A stretch of DNA of 64,000 nucleotides from Mercenaria mercenaria (taxonomy: Eukaryota; Mollusca; Bivalvia; Venerida; Veneridae), in contig NC_069363.1 of assembly GCF_021730395.1 (NCBI RefSeq), positions 45,995,001 through 46,059,000 of the forward strand. The letters run 5' to 3'. Shown here one piece after another: positions 24,001 through 35,604 of this stretch; within the stretch, counting starts at the first letter, position 1, and every line of letters begins with the position of its first letter. The notes under the pieces are model-generated. The model saw only the letters and a program-made list of their open reading frames with translations, did no database searches and was not told the origin of the DNA. The translations under genes and the position numbers were made by a program.

Positions 24001-24194
24001 ACTAAAAATTTACAGCATTTTATGCACTATTCCCTACTTTAGGGAAGAGTGTCATTGATTTTTACAAATATATGTCTTTTTATCAGCTTTGTTGTATTGC
24101 TTAGGAGATTATTGTCCCTCTTTTATTGCACAATTTCGGGTATACACTGAATTTGAAGACATGCATCAAAATTGAATTTTAAAATCGTCAGGTT
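21033..24194. other. intergenic with an old SINE body at about 22862-22990
   Basis: 22862-22990 ('tagctgacttacagaaggcc' ... 'ggagggacacctttgaaatc' ... 'aagtcgccatttgaccca') is a diverged copy of the SINE body seen intact at 58260-58400. The rest is AT-rich with no supportable gene. Confidence 0.5.
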
Positions 24195-24860
24195 CAATCA
24201 ATGACTGGATAAATATTAACAAACTGAAAATGAACACTTCTAAAAATGAATTTAATATATTACATAGCAGACCCCAATTGAACATATGTTTTACAAATTG
24301 CTGTAGATAACATCAAACGTGAATGCACGATTAGATATCTTGGTGCATTTATTGAAACTTTGAACTTTGAACAAAAAGTCCTACAGCCATGTTGAATTAC
24401 CAATGAATCAAGAACATTCGAAAATATTTTACCAAAGCAGCCACTGAAATTTGAGTTTTGTTTCTAGTTATTACTGCAATGACATATTGTTTGGTATAAT
24501 AATAGCTGAGAGTGAAGGGAGTAAGATGCGACGTCCTTAACAAGAGGAAATTTGATTGTTCCAAACAAGCATTGTGTGGCTTACAATTATTGTTGCCGGT
24601 GAAAGCAAGGACTGAGTTTAAGATACTTTCCTGTCACATTGGCAGATCACCTTTGTATTTAACAGAACTGCTTACAAAGTATGTTCCTAGCAAGCAAGGT
24701 TTGAGATTGTCAGAAATCTTCTGAAGGTTTGAGATTGTTCCAGAAAAAAGTCTGAATGTCGTCATGTTGTTCCATACAAAAAGTGCATAGCATTTTCTGC
24801 AGATACATTTGAAAAAAATCTTAAGATACTATATATTAGATACTTCGTGGCACTGTTTAT
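24195..24860 (+). pseudogene. eroded LINE reverse-transcriptase 3' end (CR1/Jockey-like)
   Basis: In changing frames the translation gives NDWININKLKMNTSKNEF (the usual 'WM..NKLKLN..KTE' thumb motif), then RECTIRYLGAFIETLNFEQK. These are followed by LLPVKARTEFKILSCHIGR and LYLTELLTKYVPSKQGLR, then AFSADTFEKNLKILYIRY. This order is that of the C-terminus of many non-LTR retrotransposon polymerases. At least three frame changes and internal stops are present, and the upstream endonuclease and catalytic RT motifs are missing. It is a 5'-truncated, old insertion. Confidence 0.8.
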
Positions 24861-26244
24861 TGATAATTGTTTTATATGTGATAACAACAGGTGTTATGTG
24901 TAATTTAGTTTTTAATTTTATGTGAGTTTCTATATTTGACCATTAATATTTTATGGTTTGTTTATGTACAACGCCATTGAATATGCCATTGTATAGAAAT
25001 AGGTGTTTAACCCTTACCCTGCTAATGTTCTATAATGACCTTGTCCATCTTTCAATTTGGACAGTACCATTAACTGTTAAAAGGGGTGCTTACCAAAACG
25101 ATATTGACTGAATAGCGAACAGTGCAAATTATGATCAGACTGCACGGATGTGAAAAAAACAAAACATTTAGTGGCCTACATATTTGTAGTCAAAATTTCT
25201 ATGATCAGATTGTTTTATCTATTTAGAGATTCAAAAACCTTTGCTACGATGTACAGGTTTATATACACTCTAAATGCATGTATAATGAAAGATATTTGTT
25301 ATAAACGAGTAAAGTATCGTGTTCAGACATAGAAATGTCCTATTTAAAACCGGGTTTTTACTATATCCGAGTTCGTTATATCCATGTTGTTTTCATATAA
25401 AGTACATAGGGGAAAATCGAGCCAGAAAAACAAGTCTCTTATAACTGATATTTCCTTATAACCGAGTCCGCTATAAGTGAGTTTTACTGTATAATGAAAG
25501 AAGATACAAACCGCACTTTTAATCGGAAATGAGAGAGAAAAAACATTAGCACCATCTACACTTATTGCCGTTACAAGCTGGAAACAGAATACGTTTATTG
25601 TAATTTCTTTTACATTTTATGACAATAATAGAAGCTGCGTAAGAAGCAGATTAAACATTGACTACTAAACGATCATGAAAGACATATGATTAACCTTATA
25701 GTATAAAGGATTTTTGCACGTTTATGAAAATGAAATATTTAAGTAACCGTGTATAAACCGATTAAGATATGATAAACATTACTTAAGATGTCATCATGCA
25801 TATGTAGATCACACATGTCCCAAATTTCATACCTATCGTCTACGTTACGGGTGCCTGTCATACAGATGTTGGCGGCGTCGAATGGTTCGGCACGGTAAAG
25901 TTCGAATGTATGACGTACTGTTTGGATCGAAAGTCTGAGAAACGCTTGAGCGGCACAATAATGCATGCTTAGCTTGTAAATTATAAGATCAGCGTGTAAA
26001 TTACACGCGCAACGTGTTAATTTATGGTACCGCTCGAGCAATTTTCAGACTTTTGACCTAAACGGTACGTCGTAAGAATATTCAATACAGGAAGTAAAGC
26101 GGAAGCAACAAATGGTAATCATTTTCTTTAGCAATAATAAAAATTTAAATGAAATAAAAACAGCAATAAATACCCAGCAAAATGCATAAAAAATAAGATC
26201 TTAAATACATGTTTGACAATTAAAAGTAGAATTATTACAAAAAT
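24861..26244. other. intergenic with repeat fragments
   Basis: 25011-25153 is an inverted, truncated copy of the MITE at 3045-3256 ('ttaacccttaccctgctaat' ... 'actgcacggatgtg'). 25316-25495 ('actatatccgagttcgttat' ... 'gagttttactgtataa') looks like another small interspersed repeat. No gene seen. Confidence 0.55.
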
Positions 26245-26410
26245 CTTTGTTTACGATAAATGTATACCACATTAGTCTCCTGAAGATCGTTGTTTCCGAC
26301 GATAAATGTATAATACTTTAGATCGCTGTTTACGATAAATGTGTACCACAGTAGACTCCATAAGATCGTTGTTTACGATAGATGTATTCCATATTAGTGT
26401 CCTGTATAAT
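26245..26410. repeat. degenerate tandem repeat, about 50-bp unit
   Basis: Four copies of a unit containing 'gatcgttgtttacgataaat' and 'gtataccacattagt.tcct'. Confidence 0.75.
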
Positions 26411-26740
26411 ATTTCTAACCGCTGCTCATATGCAATTTCAAAGCTGGTAGTAGTCATAAAGCGGCATTGTCAACAGAATAAACAATACGAGAAAACTGTA
26501 ATCAGAATTATAAGATTTTAATAGCTACTGCATGAAATCAGATAACAAATATACATAAAACCGAGTTATTACTCCTCATGTATAACGGCTTCACAAAACT
26601 TCACAAAGAAAATGAATAATAAATTTACCACGAGAACATAGAATGAACTTTTACAAACATTAATAATAAAAGTGGTTTTCATGTCAACTTATCCACCTGA
26701 AATAATGTTATATATATTTGAATGAGATGATGCTGTTTAA

Positions 26741-27841
26741 AGGCACTCGCTACAGTTCTTCCGTACGGGTCGATATTTACCCCAACACCGTGCCAATTTG
26801 GTTGTGTTTCTAATCGATGTAGCTCACTGCAGAGTTGGTGCGGTCTTCTGCGCATGCCCGGAAGTGATTATCTAATGTCGCGTACGGCAAAAATTCACAA
26901 ATTATTGTATGTTCGCATGCATTTAATGTACAAAATGTATAATATACTGACTAAAGGTTAGGGTAAGTATCACCATGGTTACAAAATATATACATTTAAA
27001 GTACTTTCAGTTCAAATTGCTTCAATCCGACATATACTGGAGTCTGTTATTTATACCAGCGCTTAAACTCTGTATTGAGTCACAGCTGTTTCTACACCCG
27101 TACCGTACATTCGTAAACTATAGGTTTTGTTAAAAAAAAGGCGGAAACTTTCATCTTTTTATGCCATCAAAATGCTTCAGAAACACCTTAAAATCCGCTT
27201 ATTAAGAAATCTGCCGTTTGATAATTTTATATATATATTTCTAAGTCATTTGCTCAAACACTGAAAGAGTATTTAGTACCAGCCTGCGTTGTATAAATGC
27301 CCGCCACACCCTACCTCGTTGTAATTTGATTTAAGCGAAATCTTATATGATGACCTATCAATTTTCTTTTTGTTTTAGATTAGGTAGACAGAACCAAAGG
27401 TATGTGCAGAGTTTGATTAAATTCTGTTATGTGAAACTCGACAAAATAGCAGAAGTACCAACTTAAAACTGACAAAAATATGCAAAAATAGCCCTTGGGT
27501 CTGATGAACAAGAATTCCTTTCTTTACAAAATCATGTTCTTTTGGTTTCTCTGAGCATGTTTCAAATACATACAAAGTATATTGTTTTCCGTTATAAAAA
27601 TGCTTAGATAATCAAATTTATGCTGATTATTGTACTTAACTGAAATATATTTTAGGATTTCAAAAATTTTGAAAAATGTTTAAAATAGCACCATATCTAG
27701 GGGCAAATTAAATTTAAACAAAGCTGGTGACCTAGTATTTTTATTTCATTTTTCAATACATCATAACATGATCTTTTAATACAAAACATTTCATCAAAAC
27801 CTAATATTGAGAAAAAAATTACGAAACTGTAGCGAGCGTCC
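26741..27841. mobile_element. 1.1-kb TTAA-flanked MITE (AGGCACTCGCTACAG ends), copy 1
   Basis: Left end AGGCACTCGCTACAG and right end CTGTAGCGAGCGTCC form the inverted termini. Flanks are TTAA at 26737-26740 and ATAA (mutated) at 27842-27845. Copy A of the duplication has the empty site tgtTTAAatattc at 4010-4022. There is no long frame. A second copy, at roughly 90 percent identity, is at 54610-55690. TTAA target choice is the hallmark of piggyBac-type transposition; calling it piggyBac-driven is an inference. Confidence 0.88.
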
Positions 27842-29141
27842 ATAAACATTCCTTGCTGCGTTTGTAAGTACCAAATATTGATTTTCAATATTTTACATTT
27901 TCAGCTTAATTAACTTTTCTGTTAAACAAACCGTAACAATCAAATGGGTTGACATTTTCTAAATGACTCATGAAATAAGAGCATACACAGGAAAAGGAAT
28001 TGCTGCACTCAGTCAATGGTAATCGTCACCATATTCTTATTGTTTGATATTCTGGCTGTACATATAATTCAAATAAAAATGACCTCTCGCATTAACATTC
28101 GGGAAATATATTCGAGTTCTTTAGCGAAAATAATGCGCGATTTTAGGAGTACAATATAATTCCGCTGAACAACGAGTGCATATCTCCCGATGCAAAGCTA
28201 ATCATATTTGTATTATATACATATTTACACATACATTAATATTAATTATATACATATCATAAAATTGTCAAATAGACTAAATAAAATGTACCAAGCTGAT
28301 GTAATTAAAAATAACTGGTATATTTCAAAAGAATTTTTAAAACTATTTCACCACTTAAAATTTAATCTATTTTGTTTGCCACCCAGTCAGACAAAACAGA
28401 TGTAATAATTTATACGAACTTTTATTATAATTTAATTGTTGTATTAATCGTGAATGCCGTCAAGTATTTTAACTCAGTTCTGTGATTTTTTCTAGCCTAA
28501 GTACATTCACTGACTGTATGTGTATAAATTAGTTCCGCACAGGCCGATGGTAATTCGCGTAAGGCAGGTTACATGATAACTCATCACCTTTCAAGCACAG
28601 AGTGAATCAAAACGATTTTGTTTTTATGTTGCTAAATCGTATTCCGTGCTTCTAAAGAACATTCTTATAGATTATTCACTATCACAACAGCAATATTAAA
28701 GTACCGTCTGATAAACGTAAACTATCACTAAGTACTTGGACTCTTGGACTGTAATTATATCTTCTGGTAATTTGGTTCCGGTACTTTTGAACGTTTACAG
28801 TCCGAAGGACAGAACCAATCAAGTATGGTCTGCCATTATTTTGCGTGATGGCTTTCTTTGCTTCCAAATGATCTTCTTTTAGATTTTATGTACATGAAAT
28901 TTTCAAATTTAATGTAATTGTATGACAAAACTTTTAAGAATTAGTCTGATATTCCAATGATACCTGTATCAAAAAGTACAATAGATTACGCAACCAGCTT
29001 TCAAAAATAAATTTTAAACAGATCTGAAGCAGTTAGTAGGTAGTACGTAGGAAAGTCTGTATATAGGAAAGACAGATAAACAGGCAGACGGACGGACAGA
29101 CCGATAGGTAGGTAGGTAGGTAGTAGATAGATAGATAGATT
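27842..29141. other. non-coding part of duplication copy B
   Basis: Collinear with 4287-5384. It ends in a degenerate tetranucleotide tract (29060-29140: agac, acgg, gata/ggta units) that continues to the stop of the downstream reading frame. Confidence 0.65.
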
Positions 29142-30641
29142 TTAAGTAATGGTCTCAAGAAATTTGTTAATGAGCTCTACATCGAATGAATCTTTTTTCG
29201 GCTCATTTCGCTTCATTTTGTATCTAACCAATTGTTTCAATGATACGAATTTGATACCATAACAATAACCATAATTTTTTGGATTATAAAACAAATCCCA
29301 TTTGTCCGTTGCCCCATTGTCAGTAAAATGGTCTTCTCCCCATGCGCGTCCCTTTGAAATGGAATTGTTTTTAAAAGCATGAGCTTGAATAGAAATTCCA
29401 TGACCATTTCCAAGTAAAGCTTTATCAACTTCGTGTAAAAATAAAAGGTCAACATCTGTTCGTTTGCGCAGGCCAAAAAATCCAAGCACTGTTCCCGAGT
29501 CAATCATGACGTCATCTCTTCCCATGCAGATACCTGGCAGTGTCTTTATCGATGCAATAGATGAACGACTGGCAACTTCTTTTGCAATTACTTTGCAATC
29601 AGACGCATTCTTAGCGTAGTTCATGAATTGTATGGAATTTGGATTAAGTATCATTTCTGCTAGAATTAAATTCTCTTCTGCAGTATCTGGAATGTGAACA
29701 GTGGATTTAAAGATATTATCATTGTAAAGCTTTCTTACTTTATTTTTACACTGAACTAAATCTCTGTTGCTTTTTGCATAGACAAATAAAAATATGGCAC
29801 TGTATGTTGAATTGAATTTTGAAAGCATATGTTGAATTTTTGTCTGCAGCCAAGCTTGTTGCCCATACATATGAGTGATTAATTGCCGCATTCCACTTTT
29901 AGTGAAGTTGATTTTTCTTTCATATAAAATACCATTATCTTTTGAGCATCGTTCTTTCACAATTTTACGCATAGCGTCATCTTTGCCGCGATTATTTGAA
30001 AATACGGAAACAATAAAAACCAATGTGTTCAAGGACGGAAGCTTCGACTGGATTTTCATCCATTCCAACATGACCATATCCGACGTCTTCTCCAAAAGTC
30101 CTCTGCCTTTAAAGAACTTATATCCCCAACTAAAGGAACGCTGTTTATAACTGTGATGTTCAAAAGATGCATTCTTTGATAATATTATTGAAGCCGATAT
30201 TCTATGTGCACCATTAAGAAGAAATCCTATTTTGTCCAACGGAATCCTCGATCTGCTAGAATTAAATCCACTCGTTTTTATCGCTTCTATTGTTTTATGA
30301 AATGATAAAATGAAATCGGACTGATTGTTCTTATTTCTGCATGGTATTTTTCCATCGAACCAGGACTTTTTATTGCTGCTACAGTATTCTTTGAAATGGT
30401 TCCACACTCGAATATGTTCTGTATATGCATCTTGTACTACGCTTGGAACTCGTTTCTTGTAAACATAGAAATATGCATAAACCATTTTGAACATTAAATC
30501 AAATCTGTACGATTGTAAATGATTTGAAGGATTCTCGAATAGAGAATCTGAACTACTGCTTTGTTTTCTCGTTTCTAAGCTACTATGGTTTCTAGTTACC
30601 ACTATTTCAACATGATCCCTTTGAGAAATAATTTGTACCAT
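29142..30641 (-). CDS. probable LicD/nucleotidyltransferase-like protein, 5' end damaged
   Basis: Open for 499 residues from the first in-frame ATG at 30641 (MVQIISQRDH...). Not recognised as a known named gene. Visible parts: a Ser/Asn-rich stem; GFLLNGAHRISASIIL at about 139-154, whose G-x-HR loop recalls ParB/sulfiredoxin-like folds; DDVMIDSGTVLGFFGLRKRT followed by DVDLL at about 376-399, reminiscent of the 'GTxLG...D-x-D' pattern of LicD/fukutin-type nucleotidyltransferases; and a C-terminal VSLKQLVRYKMKR...KKDSFDVELI segment that also fits such proteins. Function would be sugar or phosphosugar transfer in the secretory pathway, by analogy only. Compared with copy A, a 56-base deletion just after the ancestral ATG (30718-30720) shifts the frame and cuts off the basic tail. 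The membrane-segment codons remain in frame (...LTAFIVCFVFIV) but without an ATG. The gene may therefore be a recent pseudogene or may use another start or exon. Confidence 0.6.
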   Translation of the reverse strand: MVQIISQRDHVEIVVTRNHSSLETRKQSSSSDSLFENPSNHLQSYRFDLMFKMVYAYFYVYKKRVPSVVQDAYTEHIRVWNHFKEYCSSNKKSWFDGKIPCRNKNNQSDFILSFHKTIEAIKTSGFNSSRSRIPLDKIGFLLNGAHRISASIILSKNASFEHHSYKQRSFSWGYKFFKGRGLLEKTSDMVMLEWMKIQSKLPSLNTLVFIVSVFSNNRGKDDAMRKIVKERCSKDNGILYERKINFTKSGMRQLITHMYGQQAWLQTKIQHMLSKFNSTYSAIFLFVYAKSNRDLVQCKNKVRKLYNDNIFKSTVHIPDTAEENLILAEMILNPNSIQFMNYAKNASDCKVIAKEVASRSSIASIKTLPGICMGRDDVMIDSGTVLGFFGLRKRTDVDLLFLHEVDKALLGNGHGISIQAHAFKNNSISKGRAWGEDHFTDNGATDKWDLFYNPKNYGYCYGIKFVSLKQLVRYKMKRNEPKKDSFDVELINKFLETIT

Positions 30642-32174
30642 GTGATGATCTGGCACGATGAATACAAAACAGACTATAAATGCTGTTAATATTGAACATA
30701 CACAAAATAACCAAAGGCATATTCTTTTTAGTTGTTAATTTCATTATGTAATATCAGTGTATCAGCTTCTTTGTAACAGTTTTATTCCTGACAAGCCGTC
30801 GATTTGTAAATGATTACAATCTTGTCTCACATAGCCGAAGTGTTGATTTATCACCTTCTCATGCCTAAATACGTCAAAATTCTTCAGGCATATATATGAA
30901 GAAACAAAATTCTTAACCCATAACGTGAGTCTGAAAAACAGAAATAAAATAAAACATGTTAATTGAACTCCATACAGAGATATTTACATTTGCATAAAAT
31001 TATTCTATTCATTTGTATATGTGCTAATGTAGAAAGACATTAGAAATCTATCATTTCTCTCAGTTATAATTTACTTTAAAATTTCTTAAAATGCTAAAAT
31101 ACAGATATTCATCAGTCAACGGCAAGGAATATGCCCCAGCTCTTACATATTTCATAGAATGTATGCATTCTTGGCTATTTGTTTTAAATCGCAGGTAAAA
31201 TCGGGATTGTAGTGAATAACTGTAATATGCAATGGCACTTTTATAACTGCTGTTTCTTAGAGTAGTCAGTGAAATACATGTATTATGATAGTACTAGATT
31301 CTTTTTCAGAAGTGCTGAGATGCTTTAACATAGAAAAATATTATTAATCATGCATCATAAATATATATGGGTAATCAAAAAAGAGCAAATTATATGATTT
31401 AGGAAACGATGACTGAGAAAACGGTTTCAAATGTTTTCCATAAAATGTCCATACATGTTTTAATAGATATCATTATAGGAGTAATGTTGGTTGATATTTT
31501 AAAGGGCATGTATGTTTTTCAATGACATGAGATGAAATAATATTTTTTTAAAGATATTTCTTTTAGACAATTTAATGAATAAATCGTACATTTGATTTTA
31601 TGTATCAATCCTTGTCACCCGGTTTTGTTTTGTTTTGTTTCGTTATACATTGCAGAAAGTGTTAGTGCAATGATACTGGAATGCTCTTTTCAATATAAAT
31701 AATGAATAACCATTTGTAGGGAGGATTCACTGCTAAGATTTCGTTCAACATGGCATGGACAGAAAGGAATGCAGTAACAACAAAAGGACCGACTTAGCCT
31801 CAATGTTTCACCTGAGGAGGACCTTTTTAGTTTTTGTCGAGTGGTCAACATCAATAAAGTAGATTATTATAAGTTATATAAAGCTTTTTCCTACCATGTT
31901 ACTAATTAATAGCACAATGAAAGGGTATAGTCCATATAATGAGAAGTTGTTTAAAAACTGTTCAGCTCTGACAACGTCATCCCACAGTAAAGTCGAATCA
32001 TTAAAGTTTATTTAGAAAGGTCTATGACTCCATGCAATAAAGGTCAGCATAATATTTCATAAGAAGATTTTTTATTTCTAGCTGTAATAAGCCGAACTCT
32101 TTGAAATGCTGAAAATGATGCTAGGGATCACGTCTGGTAAAGATTCCTCATTTGGTTCATAAGAACACGTTGTT
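30642..32174. other. 5' side of copy B gene and 3' end of duplication
   Basis: Non-coding. 30720-31290 and 31335-31825 align with copy A; after 31825 the similarity ends. No promoter element can be assigned. Confidence 0.5.
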
Positions 32175-32760
32175 TCAATGTATTTGTACCCACCCCAACC
32201 CCCACCCGCCAACAAAGGGGGTACAGTTGCCCTTGTCCGTCCGAGTTTTTGTCGTGTATATCATAAAAAAATATTTGATCGATAGACATCAAACCTCACA
32301 GGATTGTTATTGAGTATGTAAAGTTGTGCACAAGGTGTTTTAAATGGGATCTCACACAGATATATCAGAGCTATGGCCCTTGACTTAGTCAAAAATATCC
32401 ATAAAAGGGCCTATAACTTTATGTCACATGTATCGTAAAAAGTATTTTATCTAGGATTATCGAATATTATTCAGCATATTGGGTTTCGTTAGAAATTGGT
32501 TCAGCAAGACCAGAGTTATGGCCCTCAACTTGGTCAAAAATATGCATTACGGAGCATCAAAGTTTGTATCGCACGTATCTTAAAACTTTTTTTTACCTAG
32601 GATCATGAATCATAAAAGGAATATTATTCAGCTGAGCATGTGAAGCTGTGTTCCTTGGGTTTTGTTCGGGCTAAAGAGTCATGTTCCTTGATTAAATCAC
32701 AAGTACGCATAAAGAGCTTACAAATTATGTTGCGTGTATCATATGGGTACATTAGACCCA
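32175..32760. repeat. interspersed repeat (gtccgtccgagtttttgtcg family)
   Basis: Begins near 'caaagggggtacagttgccc' and contains three loose internal repeats with 'agagctatggcccttgactt' / 'agttatggccctcaacttgg'. A mollusc-type non-coding repeat by appearance. Confidence 0.5.
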
Positions 32761-33199
32761 TCGTGAAAGTCATCGCAAAAGCCGATAATAAATGAAACTG
32801 AAACTGAATAATTTGATTAAACGCCTATTTTTATACAATGATATATTCAATGGCGTTGTACACAATAATAATAATAATTATTATAACAATATTAATAATG
32901 ACAATAATAATAATAACAGCCTTATTGTAACAAACAGTCATGACTGCACCCCTCCCCTTGAGGTCATTTTACCCCTATTGCGATGATAATAAAATCTGGC
33001 CAGGTTAATCGGCCGTCGAGACTGTTCGGCAGTTTTCGGTCTACTCCATTATTTGCGGTCATATAATCCCTTCTTCACCAATGTACCGTTATATTAACAT
33101 CGACGATCATATGGATTAAACAAATATTATAAAGGCTCATTTACAGTGCTTGCAACTATAAATGCGAACGGTTATTAACAAAAGTAAATTGGTCAACCA
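32761..33199. other. non-coding with (AAT)n-rich tract
   Basis: An AAT-rich low-complexity run lies at about 32865-32920. No gene. Confidence 0.55.
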
Positions 33200-34075
33200 A
33201 TCGGAACCAAAAGAAGGGTAACCCAATAACCAGAAAAAGAGACATTTATTTCTCAAATTATTTTCAATACGTGTTTTATAGGTATATGCTAAAATAACCA
33301 AAAGTAACCAGGAGCAACAAAAAAAGATGGGTAACCCAGTAACCAGAAAAAGTGACATGCTTTTTTCTCAAATTATTTTCAATACACGTTTCATAGGTAT
33401 ATGCTAAAGTAACCAAAAGTAACCAAGAGCAACCAAAGAAAAGTAGGGTAAAACAGTAACCAGAAAAAGAGACATATTTGTTCTCAAATTATTTTAATAC
33501 ATGTTTCAAAGATATATGCTCTAGTTACCAAAAGTAACCAGGAGAAACCAAAGAAAAGAAGGGTACCCCAGTAACCAGAAAAAGAGACACTTTTTCTCCA
33601 ATTATTTTCAACATATATTTCATAGGTATATGCTAAAATAACCAAAAGTAACCAGGAGTAACCAAAGAAAAGAATGGTAACCCAGTTACCAGGAAAAGGG
33701 ACATGTTTTTTTTTTTCTCAAATTATTTTCAATACATGTTTTATAGGTATATGCTAAAGTACTGTAACCAAAAGTAACCAGGAAACACAAACGAAAAGAA
33801 GGGTAACCCAGTAACCAGAAAAAGAGACATGTTTTTTTCCTCAAAATATCTTCGGTACATGTATATGCTAAAGAAACCAAAAGTAACTAACCAGGAGTAG
33901 CCAAAGAAAAGAAGGGTAACCTAGTTACCAGAAAAAGAGACATGTTTTTTATTCTCAAATTATTTGCAATGCATGTTTCATAGGTATTTGCTCTAGTAAC
34001 CAAAAGTAACCCTGAGTAACCAAAGAAAAGAAGGCTAACAATGTAACCAGAAATAGAGACAACTTTTCCTCAACA
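33200..34075. repeat. satellite-like array, about 116-bp unit, eight copies
   Basis: The phrase 'gggtaacccagtaaccagaa' or a close variant starts units at about 33216, 33328, 33446, 33560, 33673, 33801, 33914 and 34033 (spacing 111-128 bases). Each unit continues with 'aaagagaca', a T run, 'ctcaaattattttcaatac' and 'ataggtatatgct', then 'aaccaaaagtaaccaggag'. Open frames on the minus strand here reflect unit lengths and are not genes. Confidence 0.92.
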
Positions 34076-34372
34076 AAACTTATTATAGTCATTGGCTTTG
34101 TGTATTACTGCACCTTTAAAAAACAGAGTAAACAAAGCAATAGAGTAAGTAACCCCAGTAATCAAATGTATATAGTAGGTTACAAATGGACTCACTTGTG
34201 CAGGGGTGCACATTTTGTGCTATATCTAAGTCTTTCCCGCTTCTATTGGTCACTTTTTGATAAGTCAGTCGTCTTTTATGCTTCATTGTCGATAGCCGGC
34301 TACATACTGATACTGAAAGGAAAAGCTGGAAGCAATGAACTTCCTGGTTTTTGTTGTTGTTGCTGTTGTTTT

Positions 34373-35604
34373 TAGCTCACCTGTCACGTAGTGACAGGGT
34401 GAGCTTTTGTGATCGCCCGTCGTCCGTCCGTCCGTCGTCCGTCCATAATTTCTTGTGAACACGATAGAGACCACATTTTGCAAACAATTTTTATCAAACT
34501 TGCACACAACTTGTATTGGTATACTATCTCGATTCCTTTCGAAAACTGGCCAGATTCCGTCATGGGTTCCAGAGTTATGGCCCCTTAAAGGGCCAAAGTT
34601 TGCTATTTTTGGCTTGTGAACACGATAGAGACCACATTTTGCATTGGCAATCTTGGATTCTATGATGAATCTGTCAGATCCAATCATAGGTTCCGGACTT
34701 ACGACCCCTGATTGACCCCTGAAAGAGCCAAAATTTGTTAATGTTTACCTTGTGAACACGATAGAAGTGACATTTTATATTTGATTTTACCCACAATTAC
34801 ACACAACTTAAGTCACAATAGGATCTCGGTTCCTTTCGAAAACCGGCTAGATTCCATCATGAGTTCTAGAGTTACTGCCCCTGAAAGGGGCACACTTTTC
34901 TATTTTGGCCCTTTCAGCAATATAGAGGTTTCATTTATGCTTTGATTTGACACAAACTTGCACAGAATGTTTATCTTGATGATCTCTAGGTCAAGTTTGC
35001 AACTGGGTCATATGGGGTCAACAACTAGGTCACCAGGTCAAATGAAAGGAAACGCTTGTTAACATCCTATAGGTCACATTTATGACTGTATCTTCATGAA
35101 ACTTAGTCAGAATGTTTATCTTGATGATTCCTAGGCCAGGTTTGAAACTGGGTCATGTGGGGTCAAAAGCTAGGTCACCTGTTCAAATCAAGGAAAAGCT
35201 TGTTAACACTCTAGAGGTCATATTTATGACCCTATCTTCATGAAACTTGGTAAGAATATTTATCTTGATGATTCATAGGCCAAGTTTGAAACTGGGCCAT
35301 GTGGGATTAAAAACTAGGTCACCACTCAAATCAAAAGAAATGTTTGTAAACACTCTTGCTGCCTTTTTTTATGACCCTATCTTCATGAAACTTGATCAGA
35401 ATGTTTATCTTGATGATTCCTATGCCAAGTTTGAAACTAGGTTATGTGAGGTCACCTGGTCAAATCAAAGTAAAAGCTTGCTATCACACTTGTGGCCATG
35501 TTTATGCCCCTATCTTCAAGAAACTTGATTAATGTTTATCTTGATGATTCCAAGGCCAAGTTTAACAGGTGAGCGATATAAGGTCATCATGACCCTCTTG
35601 TTTT
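34373..35604. mobile_element. mollusc repeat with AGCTCACCTG ... CAGGTGAGC ends
   Basis: Opens 'agctcacctgtcacgtagtg' followed by 'acagggtgagc' and closes 'acaggtgagcgatataaggt' followed by 'catcatgaccctcttg'. It includes a (gtcc)n stretch after the start and five loose internal units ending 'gtttatcttgatgattcc'. Terminal words are inverted relative to each other, which fits a non-autonomous DNA element, but no target duplication is certain. A 134-codon minus frame inside is a by-product. Confidence 0.7.

Larger units (their letters stand above)
26467..31825. repeat. segmental duplication, copy B
   Basis: Direct-orientation partner of 2022-9582. It carries one private insertion (26741-27841). 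It lacks the MITEs, the SINE and the foldback of copy A, and keeps the 3' half of the gene lost in A. Confidence 0.85.

Noticed and set aside
34283-34687. 134-codon minus-strand frame as a gene
   Set aside because: Lies within a recognised interspersed repeat and spans its end; no domain.
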